Source: Alphaproteobacteria bacterium
GTDB lineage: Bacteria; Pseudomonadota; Alphaproteobacteria; Caulobacterales; Caulobacteraceae
Length of the DNA stretch: 64,000 nucleotides
Assembly: GCA_018820205.1 (NCBI GenBank)
Contig: JAHJOK010000075.1
Location: forward strand, 186,001-250,000
Direction of reading: 5' to 3'
The first letter of the stretch is position 1. Each line of letters starts with the position of its first letter. Below are positions 8,598 to 19,188 of this stretch, in pieces. Both the position numbers and the translations under genes were made by a program. Below the pieces are notes generated by a model. That model was not told the DNA's origin and made no database searches. It worked only from the letters and a program-made list of their open reading frames with translations.

Positions 8598-9274
8598 GCG
8601 ATTTCCCGCCCGCTGTAATCGACGAATTTGTGGACGTGGGCGCCCGCGTGCGCCTTCAACTGATCAGCCATCCCAGTGACGCTGGTCTCCACATCGATAT
8701 CGGCCCCTGCTCCGCCCATGTCGGTCTTGACCCAGCCGGGATGAACCGAAAGCACGGTCACGCCCCGGTCCTTTGCGTCCGTCAGCCACAGCGAGCGGGC
8801 AAAGCCGTTCTGGGCCGTCTTGGTGGCGCGGTAGACAGCCATGGCGCCGCTGGCGTTCTCGGCGATTGAGCCCATGGCGCTGGACATGAAGGCGAGGACG
8901 CCGTTCTGTTCGCGCACGTGACCGACCAGAGCGTGGGCCAGTCGAACCGGGCCGAAGACATTGGTCCGCATGGCGTGATCCAGTTCGGCCGGATCGGCGT
9001 TCGCGACGCTGCGGGGGCCGGAGATCCCGGCGTTGATGAGGACGATGTCGAGCGGTCCTTTCAACTCGGTCGCCAGCCGCCCGATGTCGGCGTCCGACGT
9101 CACGTCGGCCCGATGGATCGTCAGCCGCTCGGCGCCGGACAGTCCCTTCAGGTCAGGCTCGTCCTCGGCCTTCCTGACCGTGGCGATGACCTCAAAGCCC
9201 CGTTTCAGATGTTCGGCGACGAGGCCCAGACCGAGCCCGCGTGAGGCGCCGACGATGAGGATGGATTGGGTCAT
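8591..9274 (-). CDS. Short-chain dehydrogenase/reductase (SDR)
   Basis: 227 aa from the ATG at 9274, with a GGAG Shine-Dalgarno 7-8 nt upstream and the family-typical start MTQSILIVGASRGLGLGL. The Rossmann motif TGxxxGxG appears as GASRGLGLG. NAG is present (LINAGISG), the catalytic Ser is in FMSSAMGSI, and the YxxxK pair is YRATK. The C-terminal part VLSVHPGWVKTDMGG is classical. An NAD(P)-dependent oxidoreductase resembling the CsgA/carbonyl-reductase-like short SDRs; substrate unknown. It sits 14 nt downstream of the CobW gene, in the same operon. Confidence 0.9.
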   Translation of the reverse strand: MTQSILIVGASRGLGLGLVAEHLKRGFEVIATVRKAEDEPDLKGLSGAERLTIHRADVTSDADIGRLATELKGPLDIVLINAGISGPRSVANADPAELDHAMRTNVFGPVRLAHALVGHVREQNGVLAFMSSAMGSIAENASGAMAVYRATKTAQNGFARSLWLTDAKDRGVTVLSVHPGWVKTDMGGAGADIDVETSVTGMADQLKAHAGAHVHKFVDYSGREIAW

Positions 9275-9288
9275 GAGGTCACTCCGGT

Positions 9289-10392
9289 TCAAGCCGCGCA
9301 GCTTTCGAACCCGGCCTTCAGCGCGGCCTCGTCGAGGTCGCGGCCGATGAAGACGGCGCGGGACCAGCGGCGTTCGGTCTTGCCCCATTCGCGCTGCAGG
9401 TCGCCCTCCAGAATCATGTGCACGGCCTGGAAGACCAGACGGCGATCCTCGCCCTGCACGTCGATGATCCCCTTGGCGCGCAGGATGTCCTGCCCCTTTT
9501 CGCCCAGCAGCTTGTCCAGCCAGGCGGTGAATTTCACGCCGTTCATCGGTCGGTCGAGCGACAGGGACACGCCCTTGATGTCGTCGCCGTGGTCGTGACC
9601 GCGTGCGCCGTGACCGTGGTCATGATCGTGCGCATGATGGTCATGGTCGTGATCGTGGCCGCAGTGTTCGTCGTGGACGTGGGCGTCCTCGCCATGCGCC
9701 GGGCCAGAGCCGGAGCTGGCGAAGGCGGGGTGGATGTCGAGAATCCGCTCCAGGTCGAAACCGTGCAGGCCCAGCACCTGATCCAGCGGCACGTTGGCGC
9801 GTTCGGCGCGGGTGATGGGCGCCAGCGGGTTCAGCGCGCGCAGACGCGCCTCGACCGCCGTCAGTTCGGCCGGGGTGGCCAGGTCGGTCTTGTTGAGGAT
9901 GATGCGGTCGGCGAAGGCGACCTGTTCGCGCGCCTCTTTCGAATCGTCCAGCCGCGCCATCACGTGTTTGGCGTCGACGAGGGCGGTGACGCTGTCCAGG
10001 GTCGTCTTGGCCTTGACGTCGTCGTCGACGAAGAAGGTCTGGGCCACCGGGCCGGGATCCGCCAGGCCCGTCGTCTCGACGATGATGGCGTCGAACGCGG
10101 GGGCGCCGGGCTTCTGGCGTTTCATCAGGCCGGAGACGACGCGGATCAGGTCGCCGCGCACGGTGCAGCAGACGCAGCCGTTGTTCATCTCGAACACATC
10201 TTCGTCGGCGCCGACGACCAGGTCGTTGTCGATGCCGATCTCGCCGAACTCGTTGACGATCACGGCGTAGCGCTTGCCGTGGTCCTCGGTCAGGATCCGG
10301 TTCAGCAATGTGGTCTTGCCCGCGCCGAGATAGCCGGTGAGGACGGTGACGGGGATCTTGCCTGAGGCGTTGGCGGAGGAGGTGTCGGTCAT
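9289..10392 (-). CDS. CobW/COG0523 family GTPase, metal chaperone type
   Basis: 367 aa from the ATG at 10392 (an ATG three codons upstream is also in frame). G domain: [20 protein letters not shown] (P-loop), [14 protein letters not shown], the metal-binding CxCC motif [20 protein letters not shown] and NKTD. A His/Asp-rich linker (about residues 240-275, many HDHDH units) precedes the CobW C-terminal domain. These traits match zinc/metal-delivery COG0523 proteins (ZigA/YjiA group) more than cobalamin-pathway CobW. No cobalamin genes are nearby and no clear Zur site is visible upstream. It is first in the operon with SDR, DUF1330 and WD40. Confidence 0.92.
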   Translation of the reverse strand: MTDTSSANASGKIPVTVLTGYLGAGKTTLLNRILTEDHGKRYAVIVNEFGEIGIDNDLVVGADEDVFEMNNGCVCCTVRGDLIRVVSGLMKRQKPGAPAFDAIIVETTGLADPGPVAQTFFVDDDVKAKTTLDSVTALVDAKHVMARLDDSKEAREQVAFADRIILNKTDLATPAELTAVEARLRALNPLAPITRAERANVPLDQVLGLHGFDLERILDIHPAFASSGSGPAHGEDAHVHDEHCGHDHDHDHHAHDHDHGHGARGHDHGDDIKGVSLSLDRPMNGVKFTAWLDKLLGEKGQDILRAKGIIDVQGEDRRLVFQAVHMILEGDLQREWGKTERRWSRAVFIGRDLDEAALKAGFESCAA

Positions 10393-10452
10393 CCGCCCCA
10401 TCTAGGGTCGCCGACGACGCGCCGAAAGGCCCGTGGGCCGGTGGCCGCAACG

Positions 10453-10481
10453 AAAACCCCCGCCGCTCGCGCGACGGGGGT
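10453..10481 (-). terminator. Rho-independent terminator after the lipoprotein gene
   Basis: On the minus strand a GC-rich hairpin with CCCCC/GGGGG arms (10457-10461 and 10476-10480) and an inner CGCGCGAG core is followed by TTTTCG. It lies 52 bp beyond the stop of the 85-aa lipoprotein gene and before the CobW operon. Confidence 0.75.
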
Positions 10482-10532
10482 CCGATCTCTTCCGAAGTCT
10501 CGGCCGGGGGTCATGACGCCCCGGTCAGGCCC

Positions 10533-10790
10533 TTACTGAGCGGGCGTCGACGGCGAGGTGTCGGGGGTGTTCTCGGTGGTCATGCCGCCGTCGGCGTTGC
10601 CGGCCTGTTGCTCGATGCGGTCGGCCTCGGCGTTCAGGGCGGTTTCCTGCGCTTCGGTCGGGGCGGCGGCGGCCTGTTCTTCCAGGGCGTCGGCCTGCAT
10701 TTCGGCGGACTTGTCGGCGGCGCTTTCGCCGCAGGCGGCGAGTGAGCCGGCCAGAGCGATAGCAGCGGAGGCGATGATCAGTTTACGCAT
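10533..10790 (-). CDS. Small Ala/Glu-rich lipoprotein
   Basis: 85 aa from the ATG at 10790. The signal peptide ends in the lipobox LAAC (Cys20). The mature part is short, helical and rich in Ala, Glu and Gln (SAADKSAEMQADALEEQAAAAPTEAQETALNAEADRIEQQ), with a Thr/Pro tail likely to be disordered. It resembles small envelope lipoproteins of unknown function common in Caulobacterales. It is last in the long minus-strand run after glk and is followed by a clear terminator. Confidence 0.8.
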   Translation of the reverse strand: MRKLIIASAAIALAGSLAACGESAADKSAEMQADALEEQAAAAPTEAQETALNAEADRIEQQAGNADGGMTTENTPDTSPSTPAQ

Positions 10791-10875
10791 GGGGGTACCC
10801 CTTCCAGTGTGAAGCCTTGAAAACGCCACGCTCCGGAAAGGGTTCACGCCGTCGTGATAAAAAACGGCGTTATCG

Positions 10876-11844
10876 TCATTCGATGTCGGCGAAGGCGACC
10901 CGGGCGGCCCCCAGAAGGGCGGCGTGCTTGTGGGTGATCACCCAGGTCGGGATGTCCGCCATATAGTCGGCGAACCGGCCCTTGCGTTCGAACCGCTCGC
11001 GGAAAGGACTGGCCTTCAGGAACGGCAGGATGCGCGGGGCGATGCCGCCGGCGATATAGACGCCGCCGCGCGATCCCATGGTCAGGGCGATGTCGCCGGC
11101 CACGGCCCCCAGGATGGCGCAGAACCGCGCCAGGGTCGCGCCGCAGTGGCTGCGCGGATCGGCCAGGGCCTCCTCCGTGATCTGGGCCGGATCGTCGATA
11201 TGGGTCTCGCGCCCGTCGATCCGGGCCAGGGCCCGGTGCATGTTCAGAAGGCCGGGACCGCAGATCAATCGCTCGATCGACACCCGGTCATAGCGTTCGC
11301 GCAGGATGCGCAGGATCTCGTCCTCGACCGGATTGCCCGGCGCGAAACAGGCGTGGCCCCCTTCCGAGGGCAGGGCCATCTCCTTGCCGTGGACGTCGCG
11401 CGCCAGGGCCGAGACGCCGAACCCGGTGCCGGGGCCCAGCACGGCGATGGCCGAATGCGGATCGCCCGCCGCCGGCCCGCCCAGATGCTCCAGACACTCC
11501 GGCGGCACGATCGGCGCGCCCCAGGCCAGGGCCTCGAAATCGTTGATCAGCCGCACCGGGTTCAGCCCCAGGGTCGATAGCTCCTTTTCCGACACCGCCC
11601 AGGGCGAGTTGGTCAGGTCGATGGCGCCGTCCTCGACCGGTCCGGCCACGGCGATGACCCCGCCGGACGGCTTGGTCTCGCAACCGTCGACGAAGGCGGC
11701 GACGCCTTTCAGGAAGGTCGGATACTGGTCGGCGGGGAAACTTTCATGGTGGTCCAGCACGGGCAGGCCGTCGACCATGCGGGCCAAGGCGAAACGGGCG
11801 TTGGTGCCGCCCACGTCCCCGACCAGAAGCGTCTTGTCACTCAT
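10876..11844 (-). CDS. glk: Glucokinase
   Basis: 322 aa; ROK-unrelated bacterial hexokinase fold of the E. coli Glk type. It has the phosphate-binding [31 protein letters not shown], the catalytic region [35 protein letters not shown] and [12 protein letters not shown]. It phosphorylates glucose to glucose-6-phosphate with ATP in the cytoplasm and feeds the Entner-Doudoroff genes upstream in the same run (edd, pgl, zwf). The start lies 16 bp from a palindromic repeat element that separates it from edd. Confidence 0.97.
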   Translation of the reverse strand: MSDKTLLVGDVGGTNARFALARMVDGLPVLDHHESFPADQYPTFLKGVAAFVDGCETKPSGGVIAVAGPVEDGAIDLTNSPWAVSEKELSTLGLNPVRLINDFEALAWGAPIVPPECLEHLGGPAAGDPHSAIAVLGPGTGFGVSALARDVHGKEMALPSEGGHACFAPGNPVEDEILRILRERYDRVSIERLICGPGLLNMHRALARIDGRETHIDDPAQITEEALADPRSHCGATLARFCAILGAVAGDIALTMGSRGGVYIAGGIAPRILPFLKASPFRERFERKGRFADYMADIPTWVITHKHAALLGAARVAFADIE

Positions 11845-11859
11845 GCGTCTGTTTCCCTG

Positions 11860-11924
11860 GGAGCGCGGACCTCCAGGTCCGCTCCGTGCGTCGGCGAATA
11901 TGCGGACGTGGACGTCCGCGCTCC
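11860..11924. repeat. Type B REP pair (65 bp) between edd and glk
   Basis: Two 23-bp arms in inverted orientation (11860-11882 and 11902-11924) each contain a self-complementary core: GCGGACCT-CC-AGGTCCGC on the left, GCGGACGT-GG-ACGTCCGC on the right. The differences between cores are compensatory, so each hairpin is preserved. The same left arm recurs at 55749-55771. Confidence 0.85.
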
Positions 11925-11935
11925 TTTGCAGCGTC

Positions 11936-13822
11936 TCATGCGTCTACTGCCCTGTTCTGTACGTTCGGATCCGCCACATCGCGGATCTCTGGTTGTTTTT
12001 CGCTCGGCGCCGCCACGAAACACACCGAGGCGCCTTTTTCGGCCGAGGACACCACCGCCCGGAACGCGCCGAACAGTTCGCGGCCATAGCCCCAGCTCTG
12101 CACCGAATGGGGCCGCGCCCGCTCGCGCGTGGTCAGGTCGGCGTTGACGGACAGCACGCCGGCCTCGGCGTCCAGCCGGACCAGGTCGCCGTCCTCGACA
12201 TAGGCCAGGGGGCCGCCCTCCAGCGCCTCGGGCGTCACATGGATGGCGGCGGGGGTCTTGCCGGACGCCCCCGACATGCGGCCGTCGGTGACCAGGGCGA
12301 TGGGCAGGCCGCGATCCTGCAGCACGCTCATCAGCGGCGACAGTGAATGCAGTTCCGGCATGCCGTTGGCCTTGGGCCCCTGGAAGCGCAGCACGATGAC
12401 GCAGCCCTCGTCCAGCTCGCCCGCCTTGAAGGCCGCCAGCACGTCTTCCTGGGCGCCGAACACGCGGGCGGGGGCCTCGATGATCCGGTGCTGGGGCTTG
12501 ACCGCCGAGATCTTGATGACGGCGCGACCCAGATTGCCTTGGACCAGCCGCAGGCCGCCCTCCTTGTCGAACGGGTCCGAGGCGGGGCGCAGGATGTCCA
12601 GATCCAGACTTTCCCGGACGCCGTCCTTCCACACCAGTTCGCCGTCGATCATCGCCGGCTCCTGGAAATAGTGATGGATGCCCGGGCCCATGATGGTCGT
12701 GACGTCGGAGTGGATGTGCCCGGCCTGCGCCAGTTCGCGCGCCACGAAGGCCACGCCGCCCGCCGCCTGGAACGCATTCACGTCCGCCGATCCATTGGGA
12801 TAGACCCGCGCCAGAAGCGGCGTGACCGACGACAGCTGGTCCATGTCGGTCCAGTCGATCAGCACGCCCGCCGCCCGCGCCATGGCGACCAGGTGGATGG
12901 CGTGGTTGGTCGATCCGCCGGTGGCCAGAAGCGCCACGATCATGTTGACGATCGACTTCTCGTCGATGACGTCGGCCATCCGGCCCTCGCCGCTGACGGC
13001 CAGTTCGACCGCCCGTTTCGCCGCCGCCGCCGTCAGGGCGTCGCGCAGGCCGGTCTCGGGGTGGACAAAGGCGGTCGACGGCATGTGCAGGCCGCCCAGC
13101 TCCATCATCATCTGGTTGGAGTTGGCGGTGCCGTAGAAGGTGCAGGTGCCGGGCGAGTGATAGCTGCCGATCTCGGATTCCAGCAGGGTCTGGCGGTCGA
13201 TCTTGCCCTGGGCGTATTCGGCCCGCACCCGCGCCTTTTCGGCGTTGGGAATGCCCGACGGCATCGGCCCGGCGGGGGCGAACACGACCGGCAGATGGCC
13301 GAACGCCAGCGATCCCATGAACAGGCCCGGCACGATCTTGTCGCAAACGCCCAGACACATTGCGGCGTCGAACGCGTCGTGCGTCAGGGCGACCCCGACC
13401 GACATGGCGATGACGTCGCGGCTGAACAGCGACAGCTCCATCCCTGGCCGGCCTTGCGTGACGCCGTCGCACATGGCGGGGGTTCCGCCCGCGACCTGGG
13501 CCGTCGCGCCGAGCTCGCGCGCCGCCTCGCGGATCACGGCGGGGAAGCGTTCGAACGGCTGGTGGGCCGACAGCATGTCGTTGTAGGCGGTGACGATGCC
13601 GACGTTGGGCGTCTTGCCGCCCATGGCCGTCAACTTGTCGGCGATGGTCTGGCCGGCGAAGGCGTGGGCCCAGTTGGCGCAGGACAGCTTGGCGCGGCCA
13701 ACCCCGGAGTCGCGCGCCCCGTCCATGCGACGGATATAGTCGGCGCGCGTGTCTTTAGACCGTTCGACGATGCGGGCGGTCACTTCCGCCACGCCGGGAT
13801 GCAAGGGGGGGTGAAGGGCCAT
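11936..13822 (-). CDS. edd: Phosphogluconate dehydratase
   Basis: 628 aa from the ATG at 13822, which overlaps the pgl stop as TGATG. IlvD/Edd family: cluster-ligand cysteines in [22 protein letters not shown] and [11 protein letters not shown], the Edd-like [13 protein letters not shown] (in place of IlvD's GACGGMYTANTM), and the C-terminal [24 protein letters not shown]. It dehydrates 6-phosphogluconate to KDPG in the Entner-Doudoroff pathway. Length is slightly above the roughly 605 aa norm because of a C-terminal tail. eda is not in this window. It is preceded by zwf-pgl and followed by glk. Confidence 0.97.
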   Translation of the reverse strand: MALHPPLHPGVAEVTARIVERSKDTRADYIRRMDGARDSGVGRAKLSCANWAHAFAGQTIADKLTAMGGKTPNVGIVTAYNDMLSAHQPFERFPAVIREAARELGATAQVAGGTPAMCDGVTQGRPGMELSLFSRDVIAMSVGVALTHDAFDAAMCLGVCDKIVPGLFMGSLAFGHLPVVFAPAGPMPSGIPNAEKARVRAEYAQGKIDRQTLLESEIGSYHSPGTCTFYGTANSNQMMMELGGLHMPSTAFVHPETGLRDALTAAAAKRAVELAVSGEGRMADVIDEKSIVNMIVALLATGGSTNHAIHLVAMARAAGVLIDWTDMDQLSSVTPLLARVYPNGSADVNAFQAAGGVAFVARELAQAGHIHSDVTTIMGPGIHHYFQEPAMIDGELVWKDGVRESLDLDILRPASDPFDKEGGLRLVQGNLGRAVIKISAVKPQHRIIEAPARVFGAQEDVLAAFKAGELDEGCVIVLRFQGPKANGMPELHSLSPLMSVLQDRGLPIALVTDGRMSGASGKTPAAIHVTPEALEGGPLAYVEDGDLVRLDAEAGVLSVNADLTTRERARPHSVQSWGYGRELFGAFRAVVSSAEKGASVCFVAAPSEKQPEIRDVADPNVQNRAVDA

Positions 13823-14529
13823 CAACCGGCCTCCGTCCAGACGACTTCAAGGGGAACCTTCGCCGCGATCATCGCCGCGATCGGCTGCACGGCCGGGTCG
13901 CCATCCGCCTCGCGCTCGAACACCGAACGCTTGGCCGCGCCTTTCAGGCCCAGCACCACACGGCCCGCCGACATCAGATAGGGCAGGGTGATCGAGATCC
14001 GCTCCAGACTGGGCGCCGCGCCATCACGCCCGTGCGGCACGCCCAGAACGTTTGGCTTGAGCGTCGGCGACAAAAGCGTCTTCAGCGTCGGGCTTTCTGG
14101 GAACATCGAACAGATGTGGCCATCCTCGCCCATGCCCAGCAGGACCGCGTCGAACCGACCGCCGGCGTCCGCCAACGCCTTCGCCGCCACCGCCGCCGCC
14201 CGGTCCACCGTCACCTCGGGGTGATACAGGGGGATGAAGGTCGCCTTCGCGGCCGGTCCTTGCAGCAGCACATCCTTGATCAGACATGCGTTCGAGTCCG
14301 CGCTGGTCTCGGGCACATAGCGTTCGTCCACGATGGTGATGGCGATCCGGTCCCAGCCGATATCGGCCTGCGCCAGCCGCGCATAGACCGGCGAGGGCGT
14401 CGATCCGCCGGGTCCGGCGAACAGGGCGCGGCCGTTGTCGATGACGGCGGCGCCGAGGGTTTCCTCGATGCGGCCGGCGATGGACGCGGCCCAGGCGTCG
14501 ACGGTGGGGAAGGATTCGATGGCGGTCAT
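13822..14529 (-). CDS. pgl: 6-phosphogluconolactonase
   Basis: 235 aa from the ATG at 14529 ([13 protein letters not shown]). The frame stays open upstream, but only through the REP element at 14537-14665, so longer starts are artefacts. DevB-type motifs: [59 protein letters not shown] and [17 protein letters not shown]. It hydrolyses 6-phosphogluconolactone to 6-phosphogluconate, between zwf and edd in both gene order and pathway. Confidence 0.95.
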   Translation of the reverse strand: MTAIESFPTVDAWAASIAGRIEETLGAAVIDNGRALFAGPGGSTPSPVYARLAQADIGWDRIAITIVDERYVPETSADSNACLIKDVLLQGPAAKATFIPLYHPEVTVDRAAAVAAKALADAGGRFDAVLLGMGEDGHICSMFPESPTLKTLLSPTLKPNVLGVPHGRDGAAPSLERISITLPYLMSAGRVVLGLKGAAKRSVFEREADGDPAVQPIAAMIAAKVPLEVVWTEAG

Positions 14530-14536
14530 CTTGCTA

Positions 14537-14665
14537 CCGTGCATCCCCGCGAAGGCGGGGACCCAGTTCTGTCGTGAGGCGCAATGCGCGGGCCGTCTGA
14601 CCGGGGCGCACACGGCCGCCTGATCGCGCAAAGCACTGGGTCCCCGCCTTCGCGGGGATGCACGG
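14537..14665. repeat. Type A REPIN 1 (pgl/zwf junction)
   Basis: Two 29-bp REPs in inverted orientation, 14537-14565 and 14637-14665, each with the hairpin core TCCCCGCGAAGGCGGGGA, flank about 70 bp of dissimilar sequence. It fills the gap between zwf and pgl. In translation these repeats give the familiar artefact peptides WVPAFAGM and SPPSRGCT. Confidence 0.9.
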
Positions 14666-14672
14666 ATCAAAG

Positions 14673-16133
14673 TCAGACATCCTGCACCTTCCATTCGCGG
14701 CCCGTGCGGGCCATCAGCATGTCGGCGGCGTCGGGGCCCCAGGTTCCGGCTTCATAGGGTTGCGGCACGATCCCCCCGTCGGCCCAGGCCTCGGACACGC
14801 CGTCCACCCATTCCCACGCCTTTTCCGCCTCGTCGCGACGCACGAACAGGGTCGAATCCCCGTTCAGCGCATCCAGCAGCAGACGCTCATAGGCGATCCG
14901 GCGGCGCGGCGGCTTCTCGCCCTTCTGGCCGACCCCCCACGACAGCGACATGTCGATGCGCTGCAGTTGCATCTTCTGGTCCAGCCCCGGGCGCTTGTTC
15001 ATCACCGTCAGGCTGATGTCTTCCTCGGGCTGAAGCTCGATCACCATCCGGTTGGCCCGCACCTCGCCGCGCGAGTCGCGGTCGAAGATCGAGTGCGGCA
15101 CCGGCTTGAACTGGATCACGATCTCGGTGCGTTTTTCCGGCAGCCGCTTTCCGGTGCGCATGAAGAACGGCACCCCGGCCCAGCGCCAGTTGTCGATGTC
15201 GGCGCGGATGGCGACGAAGGTCTCGGTGTCGGAGTCCTGACCGCGCTCCTCGTCATAGCCCTTGACCCGTTCGCCCTCGACGACCCCGCCGACATACTGT
15301 CCGCGCACCGTGACCCGCTCGGCCTCCTCGTGGGTGATGGCGCGCAGGGAGCGCAGCACCTTGACCTTTTCGTTGCGCACCGAGTCCGGGTCCAGGTCGC
15401 TGGGCGGTTCCATCGCCACCAGACACAACAGCTGCAGCATATGGTTCTGCAACATATCCCGCAGCGCGCCGTACTCGTCGTAATAGGGCCAGCGGTCGCC
15501 GACGCCGACGGTCTCGCCGACCGTGATCTGGACGTGGTCGATCGACAGGTTGTTCCACAACGGTTCGAAGATGGTGTTGCCGAAGCGCAGGGCGATCAGG
15601 TTCTGGACCGTCTCCTTGCCGAGGTAGTGATCGATGCGGAACACCTGCTGTTCGGCGAAGGCGTCGGACACCGCGTCGTCGATCTCGCGGAAGCTCTCCA
15701 GATCGTGGCCGACCGGCTTTTCCAGCACCACCCGGTCGTCGGCCTCGGCCAGACCGGCCGCGCGCATGGCCGTGACGATCCGAGCATACAGCGACGGCGA
15801 CACCGCCAGGAACGACGTGCAGGCCCCGTCGCCGACCTTGTCCTTCAGGGGCTTCAGGCTGGCGGCCGAGGTGGCGTCCACGGCCAGATAGTCCAGCCGC
15901 GCTTCCAGTCTGGACCAGGCGTCCTCGGTCCAGGCGTCGTCTGCCTTCGCCTTGCCCTCGACCGAGGCGCGGACCTTGGCGACGTATTCCTCGCGGCTTT
16001 CCTCGGACCGGGCGGCGCCGATGATCTTCAGCCCCTCGGGCAGCAGACCGTCATGCTCGAGGAAATACAGCGAGGGCAGCAGCATCCGCATCGCCAGATC
16101 GCCGCCGCCGCCGAACAGCACCAGTGCCGTCAT
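14673..16133 (-). CDS. zwf: Glucose-6-phosphate 1-dehydrogenase
   Basis: 486 aa from the ATG at 16133. N-terminal NADP-binding Rossmann domain (MTALVLFGGGGDLAMRMLLPSLY; the usual GASGDLAKR is GGGGDLAMR). EKPVGHDL and the substrate/catalytic signature RIDHYLGKETVQN are intact, as are VQITVGETVGVGDR, GVPFFMRTGKRL and the C-terminal WGP. It oxidises glucose-6-phosphate to 6-phosphogluconolactone. It lies 26 bp after hisIE and heads the Entner-Doudoroff group zwf-pgl-edd-glk. Confidence 0.97.
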   Translation of the reverse strand: MTALVLFGGGGDLAMRMLLPSLYFLEHDGLLPEGLKIIGAARSEESREEYVAKVRASVEGKAKADDAWTEDAWSRLEARLDYLAVDATSAASLKPLKDKVGDGACTSFLAVSPSLYARIVTAMRAAGLAEADDRVVLEKPVGHDLESFREIDDAVSDAFAEQQVFRIDHYLGKETVQNLIALRFGNTIFEPLWNNLSIDHVQITVGETVGVGDRWPYYDEYGALRDMLQNHMLQLLCLVAMEPPSDLDPDSVRNEKVKVLRSLRAITHEEAERVTVRGQYVGGVVEGERVKGYDEERGQDSDTETFVAIRADIDNWRWAGVPFFMRTGKRLPEKRTEIVIQFKPVPHSIFDRDSRGEVRANRMVIELQPEEDISLTVMNKRPGLDQKMQLQRIDMSLSWGVGQKGEKPPRRRIAYERLLLDALNGDSTLFVRRDEAEKAWEWVDGVSEAWADGGIVPQPYEAGTWGPDAADMLMARTGREWKVQDV

Positions 16134-16159
16134 GCCCGTTTCCTCGCTTCCCGCCGGGC

Positions 16160-16798
16160 TCAGGCCCCGGCTGTCTCGTGATCGTGTGTGGCCGGTCGCG
16201 CCCGCGACGCCAACACGTCCAGCACGTCCTGAAACGACATTTGACGCGCCCGTAACAGGACCAGCAGATGATAGATCAAATCCGCGGCCTCGCTCGCGAG
16301 TTCCTCGTCCGGTCCGGCGGCGCCGGCCAAAGCGGTCTCCACGCCTTCCTCGCCGACCTTCTGCGCCGCCCGTTTCGGACCCTGGGCCAGCAGTTTCGCG
16401 GTCCAGCTGGTTTCGGGATCGGCCGAGGCGCGTTCGGCGATGGTCGCCTCCAGCCGCGCGATCCGCCCCAGCCCCGGCGCGTCGTCGTCGCCGAAACAGC
16501 TGGTGGTCCCCAGGTGACACGCCGGTCCCATCGGCCGCACCGCCAGCACGATGGCGTCGGCGTCGCAGTCGGCCGTGATCGACACGACCGTCAGCCAGTT
16601 GCCGCTGGTCTCGCCCTTCCGCCACCGCCCGCCGCGCGAGCGGGAGAAGAAGGTCGCCTCGCCGGACTCGATGGTCTCGTCCAGCGCCGCGCGGTCCATA
16701 TAGGCCAGGGTCAGCACCTGCAGGGTGTCCGCGTCCTGCACCACGACGGGGATCAGGCCGTTGGATTTTTCGAAGTCGAGGGTGGAGGGATCGATCAT
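16160..16798 (-). CDS. hisI: Bifunctional phosphoribosyl-AMP cyclohydrolase / phosphoribosyl-ATP pyrophosphatase
   Basis: 212 aa from the ATG at 16798; upstream in-frame sequence is REP translation. Residues about 1-105 are the HisI domain (VVVQDADTLQVLTLAYMDRAALDETIESGEATFFSRSR, WRKGETSGN and the metal-site residues TADCDADAI / GPACHLGTTSCF). Residues about 115-200 are the HisE domain (LAQGPKRAAQKVGEEGVETALA, ELASEAADLIYHLLVLL). It performs steps 2 and 3 of histidine synthesis. It is the last his gene of the run, separated from hisF by a REPIN and followed closely by zwf. Confidence 0.95.
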   Translation of the reverse strand: MIDPSTLDFEKSNGLIPVVVQDADTLQVLTLAYMDRAALDETIESGEATFFSRSRGGRWRKGETSGNWLTVVSITADCDADAIVLAVRPMGPACHLGTTSCFGDDDAPGLGRIARLEATIAERASADPETSWTAKLLAQGPKRAAQKVGEEGVETALAGAAGPDEELASEAADLIYHLLVLLRARQMSFQDVLDVLASRARPATHDHETAGA

Positions 16799-16806
16799 CT
16801 TAATTT

Positions 16807-16936
16807 CCGTGCATCCCCGCGAAGGCGGGGACCCAGTGCTTTTGTGACGCACCGCGTCGGGGATTGATGTCTGAAACGAACCTGGCCTGTCCGATCGCCC
16901 AAAAACCGGGGTCCCCGCCTTCGCCGGGATGCACGG
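16807..16936. repeat. Type A REPIN 2 (hisF/hisIE junction)
   Basis: Inverted REPs at 16807-16835 and 16908-16936; the right copy has one substitution in the hairpin (CGCCGGGATG). The inner part shares short blocks (GATCGCCCA...AAC.GGGGTCC) with REPIN 3, so the two are copies of one roughly 130-bp element. Confidence 0.88.
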
Positions 16937-16948
16937 ATGAAGGGGAGG

Positions 16949-17712
<764 letters not shown>

Positions 17713-17716
<4 letters not shown>

Positions 17717-18447
17717 TTCACCGCCTCGATGGCCTGTCGCGCCGTGAACCGGCCCTCATAGATGGCCCGCCCGACGATGGCCCCGTCGCAGCCGATGGCC
17801 TTGGCCGCGACGATGTCTTCCAGCGACGATACGCCGCCGGACGCCTGGACCTTCAGGTCGGGCCGGCGCCGCACGACCTCGGCCAGCAGCTCCAGATTGG
17901 GACCGGTCAGCGCGCCGTCGCGGCCCACGTCGGTGACCAGCACATGCTTCAGCAGCCCCGCCGGATAGCGATCCAGCGCCGCCCACAGATCCACGCCCGC
18001 CGCCTCGGTCCAGCCCTTCAGCGCCGGGACCGGCACGCCGTCCTCGCCGACGCGCACATCGAAGGCCAGCGTCAGGCGATCGGCGCTGAACCGCTCCAGC
18101 CAGCCGGTCACGACCACCGGATTGGCGACAGCCATCGAGCCGACCACGATCCGCGCCACGCCGGCGTCCAGCAGCCGTTCCACATCCTCGACCGCACGCA
18201 CGCCGCCGCCGGACTGGATCTTCACGTCGATGCTGCCGGCCAGGTCGCCGATCAGTTGGTGCTGCATCGCCTTGCCCGCCTCGGCGCCGTCCAGATCGAC
18301 GACATGGACCCAGGTCGCGCCCTCGGCCGCGAAGGCCGCCAGCCGCGCCGCCGGGACCGCGTCATACTCGGTCGCCTGATCGAACCGCCCGTGCATCAGC
18401 CGCACGCACACGCCGTTCCTCAGGTCGATGGCCGGATAGACGATCAC
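17713..18447 (-). CDS. hisA: Phosphoribosylformimino-5-aminoimidazole carboxamide ribotide isomerase
   Basis: 244 aa from a GTG at 18447, which overlaps the hisH stop as GTGA; the family-typical start IVYPAIDLRNGVCVRL follows at once. The catalytic Asp is in AIDLRNG, with VHVVDLDGAEAG, IQSGGGVRAVEDVERLLDAGVARIVVGSMAV, VTDVGRDGALTGPN (second Asp) and QASGGVSSLEDI. It isomerises ProFAR to PRFAR. It is coupled by overlap to hisH and hisF on both sides. Confidence 0.96.
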
Positions 18448-19040
18448 GCCCCCACCTCCAGAAAGTTGTTCAATATCCGCGCTCCGGCCGACGCCGACCG
18501 CTCCGGGTGGAACTGGCAGCCCCAGCGATTCCCGCTGCGCACCATGGCGGGCACCGAGGCGCCATAGTCGGCGCAGGCGATCGTCGCGTCGGTGTCGGGG
18601 CAGACGTAGGAATGGACGAAATAGGCGTAGTCTCCGTCCCGCACCCCCTCCAGCAGCGGGTCGTCCTTCAGGCCGCGCAGTTGCGACCACCCCATGTGCG
18701 GCACCGGCAGGTCGTCGCGCACCGGCATCCGCGTCACGCGCCCGGGAATGAACCCCAGCATCGTCGCCCCGCCGTTCTCGTCGCTGTCGGCGAACAGCAG
18801 CTGTTGACCCAGACACAGGCCCAGCAGGGGGCGCTCGAAGGCCTTGATGATTGCGGTCAGGCCCAGGACGTCCATCCGCTCCATCGCATAGCCCGCCGCG
18901 CCCACGCCCGGCAGGACGACGCGTTCGGCATCGCGGATGACGCTGGCGTCCGACGTGACGACGACATCGGCGCCCAGCCGCTCCAGCGCGAATTGCACCG
19001 AGGCGGTGTTGCCCGCGCCCAGGTGAACGACGGCGATCAC
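18444..19040 (-). CDS. hisH: Imidazole glycerol phosphate synthase glutaminase subunit
   Basis: 198 aa. Class I glutamine amidotransferase: oxyanion strand VLPGVGAAGYAM, nucleophile elbow LLGLCLGQQLLF (Cys), and the His/Glu dyad in GCQFHPERSA. It supplies ammonia to HisF. Its first codon lies just after REPIN 3, which separates it from the fused hisB gene. Confidence 0.96.
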   Translation of the reverse strand: MIAVVHLGAGNTASVQFALERLGADVVVTSDASVIRDAERVVLPGVGAAGYAMERMDVLGLTAIIKAFERPLLGLCLGQQLLFADSDENGGATMLGFIPGRVTRMPVRDDLPVPHMGWSQLRGLKDDPLLEGVRDGDYAYFVHSYVCPDTDATIACADYGASVPAMVRSGNRWGCQFHPERSASAGARILNNFLEVGA

Positions 19041-19049
19041 GATCCAACA

Positions 19050-19179
19050 CCGTGCATCCCCGCGAAGGCGGGGACCCAGGTTTTAGCGACAACACTACGC
19101 ACGGGATGAATGTCAGTGGCGGATCGGCAAGTTCTGATCGCCCACAGAACGGGGTCCCCGCCTTCGCGGGGATGCACGG
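19050..19179. repeat. Type A REPIN 3 (hisB/hisH junction)
   Basis: Inverted REPs at 19050-19078 and 19151-19179, both with the intact TCCCCGCGAAGGCGGGGA core (or its complement), fill the 148-bp gap inside the his operon. Confidence 0.9.
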
Positions 19180-19188
19180 AAGAAAACA

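Noticed and set aside
10800-10876. Hairpin ACGCCG/CGGCGT with a T-rich loop between glk and the lipoprotein gene as a terminator
   Set aside because: The T-run is inside the loop rather than after the stem, so it does not have terminator form.
11936-13472. Possible frameshift in edd because of a long parallel frame on the same strand
   Set aside because: The edd frame is intact from start to stop with all cluster ligands; the other frame is arginine-rich noise.
13825-14694. Longer N-terminus for pgl reading through the upstream repeat
   Set aside because: The added residues are REP translation (WVPAFAGM); the family start is at 14529.
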